Positions 1-10,472 of a stretch of DNA of 64,000 bases are shown here, one piece after another. Source of the stretch: Typha latifolia. Its lineage: Eukaryota; Streptophyta; Magnoliopsida; Poales; Typhaceae. The notes under the pieces are model-generated. The model searched no databases. It was not told where the DNA came from and saw only the letters and a list, made by a program, of their open reading frames with translations. The translations under genes were made by a program, and so were the position numbers. Location of the stretch: assembly GCA_019914945.1 (NCBI GenBank), contig CM034100.1, positions 12,039,096 through 12,103,095 of the forward strand, in the 5' to 3' direction. Within the stretch, counting starts at the first letter, position 1. Every line of letters begins with the position of its first letter.

Positions 1-1
1 T

Positions 2-910
2 ATGGAGACCACCTTGGAGATCAAGATCCGTGGGCGGGTCAATATGATTCGGAACCACAGCGAGTTAATCAAAACCAAAGGAGGGATCATCAACCCTTCA
101 TGGTGCATCCTCCCCCGGTTAGACAAGGACTTGGACATGATCCAGAACGAGACAACGACATCCGTGGACAAGTCTTGCATCTCGAATTCCCCAAGTTCAA
201 AGGTGGCGATCCAATCGATTGGTTGTATAGGGCGGAGCAATTCTTTGCATACCAAGGTACGGCGGAAGAATACAAGGTGACGCTTACGAGCTTCCACCTT
301 AAGGATGCGGCGCTTCATTAGTTTCAAGCAGCCAATGCCATTGAGGCTATCGAAATGTGGGCTGAATTTTGTGCTGATATCACACAACGATTTGGAGTGT
401 CGGGGTATGAGGACTTTGATGCTCTCCTCTCAAAGATGGTGCAAAAGACTATGGTTGGGGCATACCAAGAAGAATTTGAGAGGATTAGTAGCTGATGTCA
501 TCCACCATGGACGGATCAGCAACTTCGCAGCACCTTCATCTCTAGACTGCAGGGTGACATACCAGCCGATGTCAAGGCTTTAAGGCCTAGAACCTTAAAA
601 AAGGCCTTCGAAGATGCGGTGCTTATGGAAGACAAACATAGGGCCTTAAAGATACACCTGAAACAAAGTTGGACGAGCCAAGGAAGCTGCAATCAATCTC
701 AACCAACCATAGCGGCAGGAAACATCACTGGAGTACCAAGAGTTGTTGCTACAGTGGTACCTCCTCGATCACCATTGAAGCCATCCTAAGATGTGAAGTA
801 CGCACCTAGAGGTCCGGGATAAGCACTCACACCTGCCCAAGTGGAGAAATGAAAGGCCAAGGGCCTATGCTTCCATTGTGATGAGAAGTTTGTACCCGGG
901 CATCGCTGCG
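2..910 (+). pseudogene. gypsy gag (element A), broken
   Basis: Capsid-type gag. A recognisable segment near 180-320 reads FPKFKGGDPIDWLYRAEQFF, typical of plant gypsy capsid. A stop follows at about 319-321 and several frameshifts and stops come after it. The gag ends in a CCHC knuckle at 868-909 (CFHC, then H and C). In an intact element this protein packages the RNA into virus-like particles in the cytoplasm. It cannot make a full product here. Confidence 0.85.
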
Positions 911-918
911 CTAAATCG

Positions 919-1370
919 ATGGGATCAGTGATGCTAATCGATGGATTGGAGGAAGCTGAGGATGAGTTTGCAGCTGAAAGTACAGGTGTGGTTGGACATC
1001 AAGGAGAAGAAGCTGAGGAGCAACCTGTGGAGGACATGATAGCCGAAATCTCCCTCCACGCCTACTCGGGGACAGCTGCGCCTAAGACCTTGCGGGTGAA
1101 CGGTGTAGTCAAGAAAATCACAGTGAGAATCTTGATTGACACCGGTCCACCCACAATTTCATTGACAAGAGGCTCCTTAAGAAGATTGGGCTTGAGTCGG
1201 AACCCACGGAAGGGTTCGATGTGACGATTGGAGATGGCACCACATTGCGAGCAGATTTTACTTGTGGAGGTGTGGAATTGAAGGTGCAATGCCAAACTTT
1301 CACATTGGACCTTTATCCGTTGGCCTTGCGAGGTGCCGACATTGTTTTGGGGACTCAATAGCTTCAAAGA
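919..1370 (+). pseudogene. gypsy aspartic protease (element A), broken
   Basis: An acidic linker follows the zinc knuckle, then a retropepsin core with ILIDTG at about 1129-1146; the DTG triad is the catalytic Asp motif. A frameshift near 1222 separates the second half, which continues in another frame up to the ALRGADIVLG-like flap region near 1325-1355. The family cleaves the gag-pol polyprotein. Decayed. Confidence 0.8.
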
Positions 1371-1371
1371 T

Positions 1372-2592
1372 TAGGGCTCATAACATTTGATTTCTCAAAC
1401 CTCACACTGACATTTCGGAGGAATGGACGACGGGTGCTGCTAGATGGAAATGAATCGCGGCAAGGGCCGATATTGCAACCACTTGTGGGCTTTCCTTGTG
1501 TAGGGGACCGAGCTCTACTATTGCAAATGGCTGTCGCTGAACCAAAAAATCCACCACCAAGGAAAATAGTTGCTGACATGCAAGAACTATTGCAGGAGTT
1601 CCAGGATCTCTTCGAGGAACCCCGAGGACTGCCGCCAACCCGTCGGCACGACCATCGCATACAGATCATTCCAAGGGCTGAACCAGCAAATGTCTGGCCC
1701 TATCGGTACCCGCATGTCCAGAAGAAAGAGATCAGTAAATTGGTGGTCGAAATGCTTGAGAAAGGGATTATTCAACCAAGTAGAAGTGCCTACTCGTCGC
1801 CGGTGCTGCTAGTTCGGAAGAAAGACGGGAGTTGGCGGTTTTGCGTCGACTACCGAGCTTTGAATATAATTACTGTCAAGGACCGGTATCCAATACCAGC
1901 GATCGAGGAGTTGCTAGATGAGCTCACAGGGTCGGCCTACTTCAGAAAACTTGACTTAAGAGCGGGGTACTATCAAATCCAAGTCGACCCTGAAGATGTG
2001 CACAAAATGGCGTTCCGAACTCACGATGGCCACTATGAGTTCCGAGTCATGCCATTTGGGCTCACCAATGCACTGGCCACCTTCCAAGGGCTGATGAATG
2101 ACCTCTTCCGCCCACTCTTGCGTCGGTACATGCTCGTCTTTTTTGACAATATTCTAGTATATAGCAGGAATTGAAGTGAGCACTTGCGGCACGTGCGAGA
2201 GGTATTAAATATCTTGCGATAAAACCAGCTAAAAGTCAAGATGAGCAAGTGTCTTTGGGGAGAGCCACGAGTGGAGTACTTGGGGCATATAATCTTTGCA
2301 AAAGGAGTGGAAGCCGATCCAAGCAAGATCAAGAATATGGTGGATTTGGCCGATTCCTACGAATTAGAGGGAATTGGGGGTATTCCTTGGGTTGACGGGG
2401 TACTATCGGCGATTCGTTGCCAACTACGGCAAAATTGCTGCCCCGCTGACCTCCTTACTCAGAAAAGGTGGATTTCAATGGACGGGCAAAGCAACGGAGG
2501 CCTTCGAAGCCTTGAAGACAGCTATGTCTACAACTCCAGTTCTAGCACTACCGAATTTCGGCAAGCCTTTTGTGGTGGAATGAGACGCTTCG
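1372..2592 (+). pseudogene. gypsy reverse transcriptase (element A), broken
   Basis: An open stretch of 246 codons (1434-2174) covers RT from the linker through the catalytic box. Recognisable blocks are the VRKKDGSWRFCVDYRALN block near 1810-1865, the KLDLRAGYYQI block near 1947-1980 and the MPFGLTNA block near 2049-2073. The catalytic box is FFDN at 2139-2150 instead of the usual (F/Y)xDD, so the second catalytic Asp is lost. A stop follows at 2172-2174. The RT thumb continues in other frames to about 2590. Confidence 0.9.
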
Positions 2593-3057
2593 GGTGAGGG
2601 CATTGTTGCAGTTTTGATGCAAGAGGGCAGACCTGTAGCATATATGAGCAAAGCATTGTCAAATCAGTCACGATAGTTATCCACCTACGAGCGTGAAATG
2701 CTAGCGATTCTACACGCCGTCAACAAATGGCGACCCTACTTGATTGGCCAACGGTTTACTATCCGTACGGACCAGCGTAGCTTACCCTACTTCATGGAGC
2801 AACGTGTGCACACCCCAGCCCAACAACGGTGGGTCACGAAACTCCTTGGGTATGACTATGAATTAGTCTACAAAAAGGGGATTGAGAATCGAGCGGCGGA
2901 TGCTCTTTCGCGCCAACTGAACACAAGTGGGCTTGCCTCTTTTTCAGCACCAAGATTTCCTATATCTTCATATATGTGGGAAATCAATGCAGAAGATCAT
3001 ACCATGGAGGAGCTTGAGTCAGAGTTCAAAGATCGCTTCCCAAATTACAAACCTTGA
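2593..3057 (+). pseudogene. gypsy RNase H fused to polyprotein C-terminus (element A)
   Basis: RNase H of the gypsy type: YEREMLAILHAV near 2688-2723, then FTIRTDQRSL, and the exit block NRAADALSRQ near 2887-2918. The next residues match the start of the RNase H-integrase linker, but the sequence then jumps to a chromodomain-end motif (LESEFKDRFPNY) and a stop at 3055-3057. The missing segment is the entire integrase. The junction lies near 3000-3020. Confidence 0.8.
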
Positions 3058-3085
3058 GGACAAGGTTGCAAAAGCGTGGTGGATT

Positions 3086-4005
3086 GATACGATTCGGACT
3101 TCACCGATGTCATCTCAAGCATAGAGTCACTTTAGGAGTGTCTTTGTTTCATGTTTTAGTGTTTAATTTCTATGAAAATAAGTTTTCTGTAAGTCGCGTT
3201 CGAACGCGGGTGGAGTGTGTTCGAACGCGGTTGTGAACAGGGTTGTGAACGTGGGTGAAGAGTGTGCATTATGTGTTCTAATGCCCCGTTCAAACGCACT
3301 GTGAATGCCTGCATCACGTTTGCAAATCTAGAGAAGTGGAAAACAGGCATGTTTGATCGCGCGTTCGAACGCTTGCATCGCGTTCGCAAATCCAGAGAGG
3401 AGCGAACTCAGTGCGTTCGAATGCGGTCGGCTAAAATTGTATTGTTAGGGTTGATTTTGAGTTGTTGGTTAGCCTCTAAAAGGATGTGGATGGCAACCAA
3501 AGTCATTATTGATTATTAAGAATTGAGTTTTGCCTTACCTCCTTCGTCTTCTTCATTCCATTTCTCTCAATCCCCGGCGACGCCGCTTCTAACCTCCCTC
3601 GACCGGCCAATCACCCTAGCCCCTTAGGGGTGACTCTCTTCTCCCCCTTCTTCCAATCTATCCAACACTTGCCCTAACCCTTCCATCAACCATAACCCTC
3701 CCATTATCACTTTTCACCGGTGCCACCCCATTAACGCCGGTCTACCTTGAACCACCATCACCTAGGATCACGTGCCTCTATCCACGGATCCAAAATAGAC
3801 CACCCTAACATTTGTCCATTAATCAGATGATATCTTGAGATCCCCACATCCGATTCGCCGAAAATAGATTTGTTGGACAACTCTTTTCTAGGGCTACAGC
3901 ATATTAAAATTTCACGTCGATCCAATGGCGGCATATTTCGGGATCTTATTTCAAAGTTCTGTGCCAGATCTATTTCAGATCAGGAAATTGGAAGAGATCG
4001 AACCT
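3086..4005 (+). mobile_element. 3' LTR of gypsy element A (right edge approximate)
   Basis: It follows a purine-rich tract (3054-3080) and starts TGATACGATTCGG. The upstream half holds a cluster of GCGTTCGAACGC palindromes (3192-3430), then a degenerate TATA-like segment (CTCTAAAAGG near 3469), then a pyrimidine-rich transcribed leader. The last part (about 3820-3990) resembles the end of the LTR at 58247-59024. No clean CA end plus PBS is visible, so the right edge is uncertain by tens of bases. Confidence 0.6.
3192..3430 (+). repeat. GCGTTCGAACGC palindrome cluster in LTR A
   Basis: Exact copies at 3196-3207 and 3361-3372, with several one- or two-base variants between them. Most variants are C-to-T or G-to-A changes. 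The cluster ends about 35 bases before the degenerate TATA-like segment of the same LTR. Confidence 0.85.
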
Positions 4006-4009
4006 TAGC

Positions 4010-5451
4010 CTAAGAGGAGATCGTATCACTGGGGCACTTCGTAGTCTCTTCTTGCCTTTGAGAGAGGCCACACCAAATGGCCTATTCTCGCTGGCTTTCG
4101 AAGGCGAATCGGACCACTATCAGCGCCATATCCTCCCCTCGTCGGTTGGAAGTTTTCCTCTTCACAAGACGAAGCTTTCGGTATCATCCTTTGGTGCCCA
4201 TGTGGTTGGGTTCATCAGGTGACTCATCCCCCTTGGCCACTGATCATGGTTTTAGGGCTTGATCGTCGTTGGCTGCTAGTCGTGCGCCACCTCGTGTGGA
4301 CTGTGTGCATAGTAAGGGTGGATTTGGTGCAATAGATTGGGAGTGTTGGTGGCAGGGACTACCGATGACCCTTCCCCCTCATTATGGAGCCCTCATCGCC
4401 GAGATGGCTCCTTGTTTTCGATCGGTCACACTTTGGGTGTCAATCGACGTACCGATCTCAGCTAGCGGCGGTGGTGCATGCACAAAGCCACCTCCTTCCT
4501 CTTGGTAGGTCTATTGTTGAGTAAGAGGAATAAGGTGGTGAGGTGGGGCGCTATTGAGTTGGGCTGCCTTGCTCGAGCTTGGGTTGGTTATGACCAACCT
4601 AGGTTGCGGGTGGGTTAGGCTGCGACCTAACCGAAGTTGAGGGTGAGTTGGGCTGCAGCCCAGCACATGTTCGAGTTGGGTTGGGGCTGTGGCCCAACCC
4701 ATGTTCATGGTTTAGGCTGTGGCCAAACCCAAGTTAGTTTCTTTCTTAGATTGAGATTTGAGCCCAATGTTAATGGGTTAATATTATGGTTTTGGGGTTG
4801 GTTGGTGCAGCCCAGCTCATTGATTTGGGCCGAGCCTAGGGCCGACCCAAGTGTTTTAATTGCTCTTTAAATTATGGTAATTTATTTTATCCTTTTTTAA
4901 AATGATCATTGTCAAACTTGAGCTTTAGTATTAATTATTTTTAGAGGATAAATTTGTTGGTTATAATAACTGTTATAAATCAAGATTATTAAAATAGGTT
5001 GTGGCTTGAGAGTGCCATTGTTAATCGCTCCTAATGGGGATTTAGGTCTAATTAGAGTTTGATAATCATATTAAATATGCTTTAATATTTAATAATGTAT
5101 GCTAATTAAATGTTGTCTAATTGTTTTACTTTAAATCTCTAATAACTAGTTGGGCGATAATTTGAGATAAATTATTTTAATTACTTTTAGTAATGTGTTA
5201 GGCCTTGGTACAGCTATGCCAACTCTACTTGTTATATAAATATAAGAATTCTTAGGTGGACCTGCCCAAGCCTGTAACTGACATCCATAGGATTGTTTAA
5301 TTAATTAGTTTTAGGAAAGTTATGCCTATATTTTTATTACTTCATTATCGAGGTAGATTTCATACCATGGCAGGATCATCCTATAGCACAGTTGCAGCTA
5401 GTTATTTGGAAAGCGATGTTAGACAAGTGGTACTCCTATAGTCTATGACAC
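4010..5451 (+). mobile_element. Left part of a long Tekay/Del-like gypsy 5' LTR (inferred)
   Basis: This block resembles the 3' LTR at 13491-16381 in composition and in short phrases. One is the stretch rich in (C)TGGGCT/AGCCCA near 4550-4860, matching 14460-14750; an AT-rich stretch follows. The minus-strand element at 5452-10472 interrupts it, and it resumes at 10473-11761. Without the insert the two halves total about 2.7 kb, close to the 2.89 kb of the 3' LTR. The left edge is not defined by a visible TG end. No gene is seen in this block. Confidence 0.5.
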
Positions 5452-6216
5452 TGATGGCAGGATTCTATGGTACCAAATTGATAGATTATGATACCAATGA
5501 TAGGCTACAGAATGATCCTTCAAGATCTAAATTTATTGCAGGAAGCAGTCCGTGCAACCAAGGGAAAATATTTACTAAATATTCTCTCGTAGTTAGAAAA
5601 TTACGAACCTAAGTGGAATTGATCCGTAACTTATTTATGTTTTTCGTATTTACACCCTTTGCATATTCGAACTGAAACTGGGATGAAAACACAATATATT
5701 GCGGATGATGGTGGTGGTGACGAGTGGAGTGGAAGTTATGGTTATAGATGATAATGGAGATGAGGGTGGATAGGTGATGTTGTTTAAGGATATAAACGAA
5801 GGGGAAGAAGTGGTCGAGATCCCAAAGAAGAGGGATGACTCAACAGACTAAGGAGATTAGAAGTTAGGAGAGACCTTGCCAACGGTAGAGATGGTAGGTT
5901 GGTGAAGAGGGAGGAGGGAGATTAGGGTAGAGAGAAGATAGAAAGATAAGAAACCAATATTTCAATAGCATTCTGATTTTGGCTGCCATCCACACCTTTA
6001 TTGAGGTTAGCCAATAAATTAAAATAATAATTAACCCTAATTCTAGAGAATTCCCGCTGATCGCATTCGAACGTACAAAATACGTTCTTTGTCCATGCGA
6101 ATGCAATGCAGGCGTTTGAATGCGCCCGACCACGTTCAAACGCGACCTATAGGAAATTTATTTTGATGAAAATAAATAACTAATGCAATAAGAAAAGACT
6201 CTAATAAGGTGTATTA
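5452..6216 (-). mobile_element. 3' LTR of the minus-strand gypsy element
   Basis: Its plus-strand left end TGATGGCAGG corresponds to the LTR 3' end, and AAGGTGTATTA at 6206-6216 corresponds to the LTR start TGATACACCTT with one changed terminal base. It carries decayed palindromes (6058-6150) and a mutated TATA (CAATAAAG on the minus strand near 5996-6003). The PPT on the minus strand is AAGGCAAAGTGGGG, just right of the LTR (about 6230-6243). Confidence 0.8.
6058..6150 (-). repeat. Decayed GCGTTCGAACGC palindromes
   Basis: There are four to five variants of the palindrome, none exact, on the upstream side of the mutated TATA of this LTR. Changes are mainly CG to TG or CA. Confidence 0.7.
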
Positions 6217-6239
6217 GCCCATCATGCTTTCCCCACTTT

Positions 6240-7680
6240 GCCTTCAAAGTGTAAAGTCAGGAAAACGCTCCAAGATATTTATCTCCAACTCCCATGTTGC
6301 CTTTGCGAAGCTACTCAACTAGAATCTCCATCTCTAATCTAGTACCATGACGTCGTCAGCGCCTAGCAAGTATGTGAACTAGCTCTACGATCTCTGTCTC
6401 CTCCAATGGCTACGGTAGAGCTGATCCAACAACCTCATGATCTCCAATGCGCTCCCTCAGCAATATAATATGGAAGACATGATGTACTCTCGATCCCTCT
6501 GGCAGCTCCAAATGGTATACAACCGGACCGACACGCTCTAATACCTGAAATAAACCAAAGTAGCGATATGCTAACTTTTGGTTACGCATCGGATGCAAGG
6601 TCACCTGTCAATATGGTTGTACCCTCATAAACACCCAAATACCGATGTTGAACTCCTATTCCCGATGGCTACGATCATAAACTTGCTTCATGCGGTTTTG
6701 ATCAAATTTAAGATGGGCACAGAACCTCCTAAATATGGTGTCTCTATCCATCAAAGCTAAGTCCACCTCCGTCGATCTGGCAGATGCCACTAGGTCATAA
6801 GCACTTAATGTCAGAGCCGTGCGCCCATACACTACCTTGAATGGAGTCATGCCAATACTGCTGTGGTAGGCAGTGTTGTAAGACCACTCTGCCCACGGTA
6901 GGAACTCCAACCATCGTCTCGGTATCTCTCCAACGAAGCATCTCAAGTATTGCTCAATGCCTCGATTGACCACCTTAGTTTGGCCGTCTGTTTTTGGATG
7001 GTAGGCCGAACTAACGTTCAATCGAGTCTCCTGCAATCTATCAACTCTATCCAAAAGTCGCTCATAAATATACGATCACGATTGGAGACAATCGTGCGTG
7101 ACATACCATGTAACTGAGCAACATCTCTAACAAAAATTTCAGTTACTAACTTGGCTAAAAATGGATGCGACAATACAAAAAAGTGCGCATACTTGCTCAA
7201 TCTATCAACCATCATAAAAATAATAGAATAATCACATACCAGCGGAAGATCTTCTACGAAATTCATAGAAATATTTTCCCAAACACAGGCCGGTATCGAT
7301 AGAGGCTGTAGTAATCCGGTCGGTTTCAATGTGGTTGCCTTAGCCCTTTGACAGACTTCGCAAGCACGGACAAAACTCCTCACATCTCGCCTCAATCTTG
7401 GCCATATGCAACTCTGAGATATCCTCCTATAAGTCCTCAAGACACCCTTATGACCATCCTCTGGAGTTTGGTGGAAGTGCTCTAACAATTTCTATCATAA
7501 TCCATCATTTGCGGGCACTCGAATGCATTCGCGGTCCAGCAGCAAACCGCCTCGATTCTCTAACTCTGGATGGTGCTCCGGATCATCCAATACATCCTAT
7601 AATAATCTCAAAACATCTGGGCTAGATGTACATGCATATCTCATCTCATCAAGGAAAGGAAAAGTAGGGGAATAATAGGC
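6240..7680 (-). pseudogene. gypsy integrase and chromodomain-like tail, broken
   Basis: Read on the minus strand. The HHCC zinc finger lies in 7340-7488 (HFHQTPEDGHKG, then CEVCQ). The catalytic core has MNFVEDLP and VDRLSKYAHF near 7190-7270, and YHPKTDGQTKVVNRGIEQ near 6945-7000, which includes the catalytic Glu. The tail GLFQVLERVGPVVYHLELP lies near 6475-6560, followed by a decayed end. The frame shifts near 7020-7055, 6650 and 6400. The family joins element cDNA to the chromosome. Inactive here. Confidence 0.85.
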
Positions 7681-7684
7681 TACG

Positions 7685-8065
7685 AGCTCGGTGGTATCGA
7701 GTTAGTGAGATAGTGCATCCTCGTAGCGCCAAGGACAATGTCAAACTCTGTAATTACGAAGTACCAAAGACAATGTCCACTCCTCGTAGCGCCAACATAT
7801 ACAAATCCATAATGATATCGTGTCCTTGCACCCGTATACTGACCCGTTGACACAAGCTCTCCGCCCAAAGCTTTGTGCTGTCTCCAATAGCAACGTCAAA
7901 CCCAGTGGTCGGTTCAACGTTCTAGCCCAATCTTATCACTAACCTCTCGTATAGAAAGTTGAGTGTACTCCCTGAATCGATAAGGATGTGTACATAATGC
8001 TTTTTAATGAGTCCGTCCACCCCCAATATCCTCGGCGCGGAAGTACTCGAATATGCATGCATCAA
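7685..8065 (-). pseudogene. gypsy aspartic protease, broken
   Basis: On the minus strand the core HILIDSG is at about 7970-7990 (DSG triad). It is followed by a retropepsin second half ending in LALRGVDIVFG near 7745-7775. The sequence then jumps straight to the pre-integrase linker (SPTFPFLDEMRYA near 7640-7680), which marks the deletion of RT and RNase H. Confidence 0.75.
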
Positions 8066-8074
8066 TATTTCAAC

Positions 8075-9561
8075 TTAGATATCTTCCTCCGTGCCCTCCT
8101 CCACGACCTCCTCATGGACCTCCTCTAAACACTCTCCATCACCAACAACCTCATCATCCTTCTCGAGACCGTCGATGAGCATCACACTCCTGATCAGCTT
8201 GGAACACCAATGACAAAGGGTGAAACATTCATTACATTGAAAGCAAAGGCCCTTCGCTCCTCCACTTGGGCAGGTGTGAGAATTCGAACGAGGGTCTTGT
8301 GCCTCCTCTAACATCAGAAGGTCTCAAAGGTGGTGGTGGTCTAGTACTAGCAACCGCTGTCTTTGAACCCGTAGAATTTTCAGCTGGCGTTCTAGGTGCA
8401 AACCGCCTATCTCGATTGCCCCAACTTATTTTTGCTGTCATCATGAGAGCCTTGTGCTTTTGCTCCATCCTCACGGTCTTCTTAAAGGCCTCCTCAAGAG
8501 TGATAGGATAGAGAGCACAAACATCCACCTGGATCTCCTTCCGCAGCCCTGAAATGAATGTGTTCATCAATGTCGGTTCGGGCTAAGGTGGCTCACAACG
8601 ACTACTAACTCTTTCAAATTCTGCTTGATACTTTAATACGGTCATTCTCTGAACCATCTTGCTTAATGTTGCAACAAAATCTTTATATGCCGTTGTTCCA
8701 AATCTGCGTGTAATCCTCCGACAGAAGTCAGCCCAATCGATAAATCCTCTACCTCGAATAACCGATCGATACTAATGTAATGCCGTTCCTTGGAGGTGAA
8801 AGCTTGCCATTAGGACCTTTGCATCCTCCGCTATCCCTTGGCAATCAAAGTATTGCTCCACTTAAAACACTCAATCCGTTGGATCACTGTCTTGGAATTT
8901 TTGAAAGTCCAAGCGTGTGGTTCCCCCCGAATAGTAATATTAGGTTCGCGAAGGATCCTTGGTTCATGTTTGAACCTTTGTGCTTGTTGATCTCCTTCTC
9001 TGAATTGTCGAGCACGTCCATTACCATCTCCGAAGAGATCAACATCATCCTCAAAGTGCTAATCCTCCTTATCGACGAAGCGCACCGGTGCTACATGCCT
9101 CTCGGGTTCCACCACCGTCGGTCTTGAGTTTTGTATCAAAGGTTGGGGATGATGTGTAGGCATAGGTAAAAGAGGATCTTTGACACTAACATGTCTCACC
9201 TAGACCTGTGGGGTATCGGTTTGGTGTGGTTCCATTGCTAGTCCTTCTTGAGGCACCGATCTTCGTCGAGGAGATGACGAAGCTGATTAGTGACATATTC
9301 CTTTAAAGCATTATGATCATTCAGCATTGCATCAACTCTATATAGCAATATTTGGAACATGCCCTTAAGTTCATCCGCTAAGCCCATGTTCACACCCATT
9401 GACGTTGGTTGACTCGGTCCAGCCATAGTCGCTCCAAAAGAATCGGCCTCATGATTAGTGTTATCATGGATTGAATCTTTTCTTGTCGGTGTGTTCTCCA
9501 TTGATTTCCTTGTTGATGCCATCTTCCTTGTTTCCACCATTAATGGAGGTCTGAGGTTCAC
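8075..9561 (-). pseudogene. gypsy gag with CCHC knuckle, broken
   Basis: On the minus strand gag begins just inside the PBS (about 9540), with LADELKGMFQILLYRVD near 9325-9375. A frame-broken middle follows, then FISGLRKEIQVDVCALYP near 8505-8560 and the knuckle KGLCFQCNE with H and C near 8205-8255. The knuckle is followed by SVMLIDGLE, as in element A. Stops and shifts occur between 8570 and 9238. Confidence 0.8.
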
Positions 9562-9563
9562 TT

Positions 9564-9576
9564 GGCTCTGATACCA
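9564..9576 (-). other. Primer binding site (initiator-Met tRNA type)
   Basis: The minus strand reads TGGTATCAGAGCC, the standard plant PBS, two bases from the LTR end at 9579. Confidence 0.9.
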
Positions 9577-9578
9577 CT

Positions 9579-9669
9579 TGATAGGGGGTCTACGATACCA
9601 AATTGATAGGCTCTGATACTAATTGATAGGAGGGTTCTACGGTACCAAATTGATAGGCTTTGATACCAA
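9579..9669 (-). repeat. Two 45/46-bp tandem units with PBS-like sequence at LTR end
   Basis: Units at 9579-9623 and 9624-9669. Each holds, on the minus strand, a (T)TGGTATC-AGCC-like segment followed by TATCAATTTGGTA(C/T)CGTAGA. The true PBS at 9564-9576 lies just outside. Confidence 0.85.
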
Positions 9670-10210
9670 TGATAAGCTACGGAACAATCCTTTTAAGATC
9701 TGAATTTATTGTAGGAAGCAGTCCGCGGAAGCAAGGAAAAATATTTATCAAATATTCTCTCATAGTTAGAAAATTATGAAACCAAGTAGAATCAATCCGT
9801 AACTCCCTGATCTATTTTTTTGTATTTATGTCCTTCGCATATTCGAACTGAAACTAAGACGAAGGCATAATATATTGCGAATGATGGTGGTGGTGACGGG
9901 TGGAGTGAAAATTAGGGTTATGGATGATAATGGAGATGAGAGTGGATAGGTGATGTTGTTTAAGGATATAGACGAAGAGGAAGAAGTGGTCGAGATCCCA
10001 AAAAAGAGGGAGGACTCGATAGACGAGGGAGATTAGAAGTTAGGAGAGACCTTGAAGAGGAAGGAGGGAGATTAGGGTAGAGAGAAGATAGAGAGGAAAG
10101 AAACCAATATTGCAATAGCATTCTGATTTTGGTTGCCATCCACACATTTATAGAGGCTAGCCAACAAGCCAAAATAATAATTATTAAGCCTAATTCTAGT
10201 GGACTCCCGC

Positions 10211-10400
10211 CGATAGCATTTGAACGTGCCCGATTGCGTTTGAACGCATAAAAAACGTTCTCTGTCGATGCGAACACGATGCAGGCATTCGAATGTGCCC
10301 GACCGCATTCGAATGTGCATTTTATTTTCTCTATTTTTGCGAACTTGATGTAGGCGTTTGCAAAGGTGTTCAAACGTGACCCGTTTCGCGTTAGAACACG
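10211..10400 (-). repeat. GCGTTCGAACGC palindrome cluster, decayed
   Basis: At least seven variants, such as GCATTCGAATGT and GCGTTTGAACGC. They lie about 55-245 bases upstream of the LTR's TATA box on the minus strand. Confidence 0.75.
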
Positions 10401-10472
10401 ACCTACAGGAAATTTATTTTAATGAAAATAAATAACTAATGTAATAAGAAAAGACTCTAACAAGGTGTATCA

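Larger units (their letters stand above)
1..3085 (+). mobile_element. Ty3/gypsy element A, internal region (5' end outside window, integrase deleted)
   Basis: The order of domains is gag, CCHC zinc knuckle, aspartic protease, reverse transcriptase, RNase H. This is the Ty3/gypsy order. The coding frame is broken by many stops and shifts. After RNase H the sequence jumps to the last codons of the polyprotein and a purine-rich tract, so the whole integrase is missing. The 5' LTR and primer binding site lie left of the window. The zinc knuckle and protease closely match those of the minus-strand element at 5452-10472, so the two belong to related families. Confidence 0.9.
5452..10472 (-). mobile_element. 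Gypsy element on minus strand, nested in a long LTR
   Basis: On the minus strand the order is 5' LTR (9579-10472), PBS (9564-9576), gag, zinc knuckle, protease, a deletion of RT and RNase H, integrase, chromodomain-like tail, PPT and 3' LTR (5452-6216). The flanking 5-mers are GACAC (5447-5451) and AACAT (10473-10477). They match at three of five bases, with two transitions, so a decayed target duplication is plausible. Length is 5.0 kb after the internal deletion. Confidence 0.85.
9579..10472 (-). mobile_element. 5' LTR of the minus-strand gypsy element
   Basis: It runs from TGATAGG (LTR 3' end) to GTGTATCA (LTR 5' start). On the minus strand it holds palindromes at 10211-10400, a TATA box CTATAAATG near 10149-10157, a transcribed pyrimidine-rich leader and, at its very end, two 45/46-bp tandem units that each contain a PBS look-alike. 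Confidence 0.85.

Noticed and set aside
3192..3430. Heat-shock element array (nGAAnnTTCn) or bacterial LexA-type box
   Set aside because: The palindrome has TTC and GAA directly joined, not two bases apart as heat-shock elements need; a LexA box makes no sense in this plant context.
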